64,000 bases of DNA, taken from CAYMZZ01 sp047600605. Its GTDB lineage: Bacteria > Bacteroidota > Bacteroidia > Chitinophagales > Chitinophagaceae. Of this stretch, positions 58,106-64,000 are shown one piece after another (within the stretch, counting starts at the first letter, position 1; each line of letters begins with the position of its first letter). The position numbers and the translations under genes were made by a program. The stretch is from positions 124,001-188,000 of the forward strand of contig JASGKK010000001.1 of the NCBI GenBank assembly GCA_047600605.1. Direction: 5' to 3'. The notes beneath the pieces are model-generated. The model had not been told where the DNA came from, searched no databases, and saw only the letters and a list, made by a program, of their open reading frames with translations.

Positions 58106-58853
58106 AGCCCTCGTAATTGATGATGAACCTGCAGCCCGCCGCCTGATGAAAAGCCTGCTGCTGGATCATACCGATGTGGTAGAAGTTATAGGCGAGGCAG
58201 GCACCGGTACAGAAGCCATTCAGCTGATCGAGCAACTGCATCCCGATCTGGTATTCCTGGATATCCAGATGCCTGACCTTACCGGTTTTGAAGTACTGGA
58301 GCGGTTGCAGCATAAACCCAATGTGATCTTCACTACTGCCTATGAGCAGTATGCGATCAAGGCCTTCGATAATTTTTCTGTGGATTACCTGCTCAAGCCG
58401 ATCAAGGAGGAAAGGCTGGAAAAAAGTATGGCCAAGCTCAAACAGTTCGGACGTCTTAATCAATCAGTCAATATCAACGGCCTGCAAGAGATCATCAAAC
58501 AACTGCAGGCACCACCCAAGGCTACAGCGCTGCCTATCCGCACCGGCGACCGTATTACACTGCTCCGGTTTGAACAGATCATCTATCTGGAAGCCCAGGA
58601 TAAATATGTATATGTTTATACGGTAGACGGTCAGAAATATCTCACCGATCAGTCACTTACTTCCCTGGCCGAAAAACTGCCTCCCCAGTTTTACCGCATC
58701 CAGAAATCATATATTCTCAATAAGGAGCGAATCCGCGAAATGCACCGGCATTTTAATGGGCGTTATCTTTTCGTGATGGATGATAAGAATGCCACCCGGC
58801 TTACATCCGGACGTACCTATTATGATGATATAAAGAACGAATTTGGACTTTGA
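58089..58853 (+). CDS. LytTR-family response regulator
   Basis: A 254-residue regulator: receiver domain KALVIDDEPAARRLMKSLLL, phospho-acceptor Asp in LVFLDIQMPDLTG, Lys in DYLLKPI, then a LytTR DNA-binding domain (IPTGDRITLLRFEQIIYLEAQDKYVYVYTVDGQKYLTDQSLTSLAEKLP, FYRIQKSYILNKERIREMHRHFNGRYLFVMDD). It overlaps the sensor gene by 17 bases. Two outer-membrane proteins follow downstream. Confidence 0.93.
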   Translation: MNQVFKALVIDDEPAARRLMKSLLLDHTDVVEVIGEAGTGTEAIQLIEQLHPDLVFLDIQMPDLTGFEVLERLQHKPNVIFTTAYEQYAIKAFDNFSVDYLLKPIKEERLEKSMAKLKQFGRLNQSVNINGLQEIIKQLQAPPKATALPIRTGDRITLLRFEQIIYLEAQDKYVYVYTVDGQKYLTDQSLTSLAEKLPPQFYRIQKSYILNKERIREMHRHFNGRYLFVMDDKNATRLTSGRTYYDDIKNEFGL

Positions 58854-58931
58854 GTTTTTCAAACTGACCCGTCTTTACCTCCATTCACTGGTATAAAACC
58901 GCAATTCGCCCGGAACCTCTTTTCTCCGACA

Positions 58932-58964
58932 CGGGCCACTGATAGCTTTGCTACCAGTGGCCCG
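58932..58964 (+). terminator. GC hairpin after LytTR gene
   Basis: CGGGCCACTG (58932-58941) pairs with CAGTGGCCCG (58955-58964), with an inner TAG/CTA. There is no strong T run, so termination would be weak. The 314-base gap it lies in holds no gene. Confidence 0.65.
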
Positions 58965-59110
58965 GTTGTATTTACCGCTCACCACAATGCTCCGGGGTCT
59001 CTGTAACCAATTTGTCAGTTCCGCGTCACAAAGCAGCCTGATTCAGTAGCCGGTTATCCTTGATTCTTACCGTTGGGTACAAAACAATGTTCTATGCAAT
59101 GCAAAGTACT

Positions 59111-59118
59111 TAATTTTG
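59111..59118 (+). promoter_or_regulatory. Minus-7 box of first outer-membrane receptor
   Basis: TAATTTTG, perfect TAnnTTTG, 49 bases before ATG 59168. Confidence 0.6.
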
Positions 59119-59167
59119 AACTGTAATAATCAACAACTAGTACTGTAAATTATATAAGTCGTTAAAA

Positions 59168-61657
59168 ATGAGAAAGCTATTTACCCTTATCGGTTTGATT
59201 ATTCTGGTGATCAGTCAAAGCCAGGCCCGGCAAAGCGGTGTACGCGTGCAGGGGAAGGTGCTTGATGGCAGCACCAAAACCGTAGAATCGGCTACCATCG
59301 GCCTGCACCGCGCTACCGATTCGGTACTGGTCAAAATGGCGGTGGCCGACAAAACCGGCGCTTTCATTTTTGATAATGTTGCAGCAGGCCGCTACCAGGT
59401 AGCTGTCAGCGCAGTAGGTCATGAGCCCTTGCGATCAGCCATATTTGAGGTAAAAGCAGGGCAGGCCCTGGAACTTCCCGTTTTACAACTGGTACCCGTA
59501 GCCCGTGCAATCAGTGGGGTAACGGTTACAGCGCGTAAACCATTAATTGAGCAAAAGCCTGATCGTACTATTGTAAATGTGGAAGCGTCTCCCACCAATG
59601 TGGGCAATTCTGCACTGGAAGTACTGGAGAAGTCTCCGGGCATTACGGTTGATAAGGATGGTAATATCAGCCTCAAAGGAAAACAGGGGGTACAGGTATA
59701 TATTGATGGCCGCCCCAGCTATCTCAGTGGCGCCGATCTGGCCAATCTGTTGAAAAGCATGAATGCCAGTCAGCTCGATCAGATCGAGATCATGACCAAT
59801 CCTCCTGCACGATACGATGCTGCCGGCAACTCGGGCGTTATTAATATCCGTACCAAGAAGACCAAACAGTTTGGTTATAATGGCAGCATTACAACGGGTT
59901 ATACGCAGGGCTGGTATGCACGTTTCAACGAGTCTGTAAACTTCAATTACCGTACGGGTAAGATCAACCTGTTTACCAGTCTTAACTATAATAAAAATCA
60001 CCGGGGAGAAAATCTGTTTATCAAACGCAATTTCCGGGAGCCGGTTACCAAAGACATTTCATCGAGATTTGAGCAGGAGTCGCGCATGGTCAACAGCGGC
60101 GATTTCTTCAGTGGCAAACTGGGCCTTGATTACTCAGCCAGTAAACGTACCACACTGGGTGTTGTGCTGAATGGTTTTTATAATCCTTCTGAATGGCAGA
60201 GCCGTACGCCGACCTGGATCTATGATCCTGCAGGCAATCTGCAAAGCCGTACCTATGCCTATACACGGAATGATGAGAAATGGAAAAACTACAGCGTTAA
60301 CCTCAACTTCCGCACTGTGCTCGATTCTGCCGGACAGGAACTGACAGGCGATTTTGATCATATACAATACCGCTCTACCAACTCTCAACCATTATACAGC
60401 TCTTATTTTGATGCAGCCGGCAATCCTTCGCTCACTCCTGATACCCTGCTCGGCAACCTGCCCCAGGATATTTATATCTACAGTGGCAAACTGGATTATT
60501 CACTGCCCCTGGGAAAAGGAGCGAAACTGGAAGCAGGGTTGAAATCAAGTTATGTAGAGACCGACAATAACGCGATCTATGAAAACCTGATGAGTGGTAA
60601 AGCGGTACTGGATTCAGGAAGAAGCAATCATTTTGTATACGATGAAAACATCAATGCAGCTTATGTAAACTACAGCCGGCCGCTGGGTAAGAAATGGAAT
60701 GCCCAAATGGGGCTGCGCCTGGAGAATACCAATGCCAATGGCCTGTCGAAAGGATATACCTGGGATCAGGCACAGAATAAATTTACCTACACCGAAAAAG
60801 AATTTAAACGCCGCTACACTCAACTGTTCCCGACCGTGTATCTGCAATATGTGGCCAGTGAAAAAAATCAGTGGGTGATCAATTACGGCCGCCGGGTAAA
60901 CCGACCCAATTACCAGGACCTGAATCCTTTTATCAACTTTCTCGACCGGTATACGTTTCAACAGGGCAATCCTGATCTGAAGCCGCAGTTTTCGCACAAT
61001 ATCGAGCTTAGTCATACTTATAAAGGGTTTCTGACCACTACGCTCAACTATACACAGACGGATGATATCATTCAGCAGGTGTTTGAACAGAATGAAGCCA
61101 CCAACGAAACCTTTATCAAAAAAGCCAATATAGCAAGCCTCAAGCAGGCAGGTTTATCTATCAGCGCCTTTAAGGAACTGAATAAATGGTGGAGCGGTAA
61201 CATTTATATAAATGTGTTCAGCAACCATTTCAAGGGTATTGTAAACAATGATCCTGTTTCGGTTTCTATTGCAGGTGTAATGCTGCAGGCGCAGCAGCAG
61301 TTCAAACTGGGCAAGGGCTGGAATGCAGAAGTGAGTGGTTTTTATCGTACCAAGGGTGTGGAAGGTGTGATCTACATCCGCCAGATCGGCCAGGTAAGTG
61401 CAGGCTTCAGCAAGCAGGTACTGAAAAACAAAGGAACAGTGCGGGTAAGTGTACGTGACATATTTGCCATGGGTGTTTACAACGGATACAGCCGCTATGG
61501 CGATGTGGATGTAAAATTCAAAAATGTAAATGACAGCCGTGCATTGAGTGTGGGATTTACCTGGCGTTTCAATAAAGGAAAACTCAATGGAGCGGGTCAG
61601 CGTAAAAAGGGTGGTGCCGTTGATGAACAGAACCGTGTAAGCGTGGGCGGCAATTAA
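59168..61657 (+). CDS. TonB-receptor-like outer-membrane barrel protein
   Basis: An 829-residue protein: signal MRKLFTLIGLIILVISQSQA, a carboxypeptidase-regulatory-like domain (VRVQGKVLDGSTKTVESATIGLHRATDS to about residue 110), a plug (SGVTVTARKPLIEQKPDRTIVNVEASPTN, SGADLANLLKSMNASQLDQIEIMTNPPARYDAAGNSGVINIRTKK), then an OMP_b-brl_3 barrel. The TonB box is not obvious. Barrel proteins of this form are common and often lack a SusD partner, as here. Substrate unknown. It is followed by a paralogue 210 bases downstream. Confidence 0.88.
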   Translation: MRKLFTLIGLIILVISQSQARQSGVRVQGKVLDGSTKTVESATIGLHRATDSVLVKMAVADKTGAFIFDNVAAGRYQVAVSAVGHEPLRSAIFEVKAGQALELPVLQLVPVARAISGVTVTARKPLIEQKPDRTIVNVEASPTNVGNSALEVLEKSPGITVDKDGNISLKGKQGVQVYIDGRPSYLSGADLANLLKSMNASQLDQIEIMTNPPARYDAAGNSGVINIRTKKTKQFGYNGSITTGYTQGWYARFNESVNFNYRTGKINLFTSLNYNKNHRGENLFIKRNFREPVTKDISSRFEQESRMVNSGDFFSGKLGLDYSASKRTTLGVVLNGFYNPSEWQSRTPTWIYDPAGNLQSRTYAYTRNDEKWKNYSVNLNFRTVLDSAGQELTGDFDHIQYRSTNSQPLYSSYFDAAGNPSLTPDTLLGNLPQDIYIYSGKLDYSLPLGKGAKLEAGLKSSYVETDNNAIYENLMSGKAVLDSGRSNHFVYDENINAAYVNYSRPLGKKWNAQMGLRLENTNANGLSKGYTWDQAQNKFTYTEKEFKRRYTQLFPTVYLQYVASEKNQWVINYGRRVNRPNYQDLNPFINFLDRYTFQQGNPDLKPQFSHNIELSHTYKGFLTTTLNYTQTDDIIQQVFEQNEATNETFIKKANIASLKQAGLSISAFKELNKWWSGNIYINVFSNHFKGIVNNDPVSVSIAGVMLQAQQQFKLGKGWNAEVSGFYRTKGVEGVIYIRQIGQVSAGFSKQVLKNKGTVRVSVRDIFAMGVYNGYSRYGDVDVKFKNVNDSRALSVGFTWRFNKGKLNGAGQRKKGGAVDEQNRVSVGGN

Positions 61658-61867
61658 TAAGTCAACAACAATCCCTCATCATATATAACCGGTCTGCCGG
61701 CAGGGCAGGAGCTATTCTCCTGTCCGCCCGGGACGGTTTTGCCCGGATATCCGTTTATCAATAGTTCTTTCCGTTTATCCTAAATGATCAATTAGCTGTA
61801 ACCAGTTTGCGCGCATTGCGTCAGATGGTACATGAAACCGAAACAATCATATTTTAAAATATATACA

Positions 61868-64000
61868 ATGAGAAAGCATTTTATCTGGCTGGCCGTAATG
61901 TTGCTGGGGAGTATCAACCTGATACAGGCACAATCCGGTCGTGGTATTATTAAAGGGCAGGTTACTGATGGAGCGGCAAAGGTGATTGAATCGGCGACTA
62001 TCAGCCTGTTGCGTGCAGCAGATTCATCGCTGGCAAAAATGGGTGTGGCTGACAAGACTGGCGAATTTCAGTTTGATCAGTTGCAGGAAGGCCGTTACCT
62101 GGTTGCCGTATCTGCTGTAGGTCATGAAAAAATCTATTCAGAAGTAGCAACAATTACAGCAGCCGGTAACACCGTACAACTGAATAAACTGCTGCTGGTA
62201 CCTGCTGCCAAATCAATCAGCGGTGTAACGGTTACATCCCGCAGACCACCCGTAGAGCAGAAAGCCGGTAAAACAGTTGTAAACGTAGACGCTTCACAAA
62301 CCAATACAGGGCTGAATGCGCTGGAATTGCTGGAAAAAACTCCCGGCGTGGCTGTAGACAATGATGGAAATATCAGCGTGAAAGGAAAACAGGGTGTAAT
62401 GATCCTCGTAGATGGCAAACCTACTTACCTGAGCGGCGCCGATCTGGCCGCCTTATTGAAAAGTATGCAGAGCAGTCAGCTCGATCAGATCGAGATCATG
62501 ACCAATCCCCCTGCCAAGTATGATGCAGCAGGCAACTCCGGCATTATTAATATCAAAACCAAAAAAGGCCTGACCCGCGGTATGAATGGCAACGCCAATT
62601 TCAACTATAACCAGGGCTTTTATGATCGGTATAATGGCGGTGTAAATCTTAACTACCGCAATAACAAGATCAATATTTTTGGTGGGTATAATGGTGGTAC
62701 CTACGAGAACTATAACCGCCTGAGCATTGATCGTAGTCTCTATGATGCAGATAAAGTAAAGCTGCGTTCAATAGACCAGGTATCGCGCAATCATAATTAC
62801 GGCAATTATCATAACGTTAAAGCCGGCGTGGATTATTATTTTAATAAGAAAAATGTGGCGGGCATTGTGGTAAATGCGGGATTCAACAACAACGAAGAGG
62901 ATCCACGCAGCAATACCAATATCAGGGACGTAAACGGAAATATCCAGTCAAAGCTCTTAACGCTTTCTGAGAATGATCGTCGTAACCGGAGTCTGACAAC
63001 CAACTTCAACTATAAACATACATTCGACTCCACAGGCCGTGAGCTTAGTGCTGACCTTGATTACCTCTATTACAATAATCGCAGCAATACGCAGCTGACT
63101 ACGCAAAGCCTTAGTGCAAATGATGAAAAGATAGGCGATGACGTGGTCTTGCGGGGGAGAATCCCTTCCAATATCAGTATATACAGTGGTAAAGTGGATT
63201 ACGTTCACCCCTTCAAAAGCGGACTCAAACTCGAAGCAGGTGTCAAAAGCAGCTACGTGGAAACAGACAACCGGGTCAACTACTTTCGTAGCAGTGGGAC
63301 CGATTGGGTGGCTGATGCTCGGAGTAACAATTTTATTTATAAGGAAAATATTAATGCGGTATACGGTATCCTCTCGCGTCAGTTCAAAAAATGGGAGCTG
63401 AGTGCCGGTCTGCGCCTGGAAAATACGAATGCCAAAGGCCACCAGGTAAGCAATGACAGCAGTTTCAACCGCCATTACACCAACCTGTTTCCCAATGTGG
63501 GCATAGGATATAATGCCAGCGAAAAGAACCAATTCAATTTCAGCTATAGTCGTCGCCTCACACGCCCTGACTATGATGATCTGAATCCGTTTACTTATTT
63601 CCTGGATTCACTTACCTATGGCCAGGGTAACCCGTATCTGCAGCCTCAGTTCACACACAACTTTGAATTGAGCCATACGTTCAACAGGTTTCTGACCACA
63701 ACCGTCAACTATACACGTACCAACGATATCATCACCCAGTTGCTGAAACAGAATACGATCAAAAACGAAACCTATCAGACACAGGAGAACCTGAGCACTA
63801 TGGAGCAGTGGGGTATTGCCATGATGGCCAATATACCGGTAAAAAAATGGTGGAACCTCAACCTGTATGCCAATGTAGTAAACAATCGTTTCAGCGGTCT
63901 CTACAACAACGAAGCAGTAGAGGTACAGTACACCAGCTTTATGATGAATGGAACCAGTTCTTTCACCTTTGCAAAAACCTGGAATGCTGAACTGAGTGGC
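61868..64000 (+). CDS. Second TonB-receptor-like barrel, 3' end beyond window
   Basis: ATG 61868 opens a frame that stays open to the window end (711 codons seen). Signal MRKHFIWLAVMLLGSINLIQAQS, then the same domain order as the previous gene: SGRGIIKGQVTDGAAKVIESATISLLRAADSS, SGVTVTSRRPPVEQKAGKTVVNVDASQTN, SGADLAALLKSMQSSQLDQIEIMTNPPAKYDAAGNSGIINIKTKK, then barrel strands (NQFNFSYSRRLTRPDYDDLNPFTYFLDSLTYGQGNPYLQPQFTHNFELSHTF). It is a tandem paralogue with high local DNA identity to the first. The palindrome ATATTTTAAAATAT (61847-61860) precedes its start. Confidence 0.9.
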   Translation, partial: MRKHFIWLAVMLLGSINLIQAQSGRGIIKGQVTDGAAKVIESATISLLRAADSSLAKMGVADKTGEFQFDQLQEGRYLVAVSAVGHEKIYSEVATITAAGNTVQLNKLLLVPAAKSISGVTVTSRRPPVEQKAGKTVVNVDASQTNTGLNALELLEKTPGVAVDNDGNISVKGKQGVMILVDGKPTYLSGADLAALLKSMQSSQLDQIEIMTNPPAKYDAAGNSGIINIKTKKGLTRGMNGNANFNYNQGFYDRYNGGVNLNYRNNKINIFGGYNGGTYENYNRLSIDRSLYDADKVKLRSIDQVSRNHNYGNYHNVKAGVDYYFNKKNVAGIVVNAGFNNNEEDPRSNTNIRDVNGNIQSKLLTLSENDRRNRSLTTNFNYKHTFDSTGRELSADLDYLYYNNRSNTQLTTQSLSANDEKIGDDVVLRGRIPSNISIYSGKVDYVHPFKSGLKLEAGVKSSYVETDNRVNYFRSSGTDWVADARSNNFIYKENINAVYGILSRQFKKWELSAGLRLENTNAKGHQVSNDSSFNRHYTNLFPNVGIGYNASEKNQFNFSYSRRLTRPDYDDLNPFTYFLDSLTYGQGNPYLQPQFTHNFELSHTFNRFLTTTVNYTRTNDIITQLLKQNTIKNETYQTQENLSTMEQWGIAMMANIPVKKWWNLNLYANVVNNRFSGLYNNEAVEVQYTSFMMNGTSSFTFAKTWNAELSG

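Overview
The window looks like a chromosomal segment of a Bacteroidota bacterium, most likely Chitinophagaceae or a close relative (inference). About ten perfect TAnnTTTG minus-7 boxes precede genes, and the gene content fits: a PUR-family nucleic-acid-binding protein, DUF2911 and OMP_b-brl_3-type barrels, MacB/FtsX permeases of about 790 residues, a LytS/LytTR pair and lipoproteins. Base composition is intermediate by eye, with one clearly A+T-richer block at about 40.2-42.0 kb. No insertion sequence, CRISPR array or rRNA was seen. There is one tRNA, Ser-TGA.

Layout. 0-8.6 kb: end of a membrane protein, an NTF2-like lipoprotein, housekeeping genes (methionine aminopeptidase, a YhiN-type flavoprotein, ribosomal protein S1), two acyltransferases and a LacI regulator. 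8.9-12.1 kb: a DUF4291 gene and a five-gene ArsR operon with two matched operators. 12.1-17 kb: a repeat-rich gap with a possible structured RNA, a DUF6934 gene pair, a methyltransferase, a DUF1801 gene, and an Fsr-like exporter next to a FadR-type regulator. 17-19.7 kb: an epimerase, membrane-anchored MBL and AraC operon. 19.9-24.0 kb: a putative copper-linked cluster (secreted CNGKC protein, a 46-residue membrane microprotein, MbnP-like lipoprotein, MauG/MbnH-like di-haem protein, DUF2911 lipoprotein, outer-membrane barrel). It converges on a GOB-like subclass B3 metallo-beta-lactamase.

25-40 kb: an unknown gene, two MacB/FtsX permeases, a serine hydrolase with TPRs, a DoxX protein, an Rnk-like factor, a membrane-anchored glutamate-synthase-like FMN protein and two EamA exporters, one divergent from an Lrp regulator. 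40-46.7 kb: tRNA-Ser followed by an A+T-rich accessory block (ACT, ABM, ArsR) ending in a long hairpin, then Crp/VOC and AraC/acetyltransferase/hydrolase/cupin modules and a decayed gene. 46.7-64 kb: a lipoprotein, a chloroperoxidase-like hydrolase, an M28 peptidase, a frameshifted gene, an MsbA-like exporter, PUR protein, Pgi, threonine aldolase, LytS/LytTR, and two tandem TonB-receptor-like outer-membrane proteins, the second cut by the window end.

Intergenic DNA is unusually rich in short phrase repeats. Some form perfect 31-bp inverted arms and one pair supplies stop codons to convergent genes. There is also a modular repeat whose central hairpin is present in two copies and missing in two. 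These repeats and the copper-linked cluster are the parts most worth a second look.
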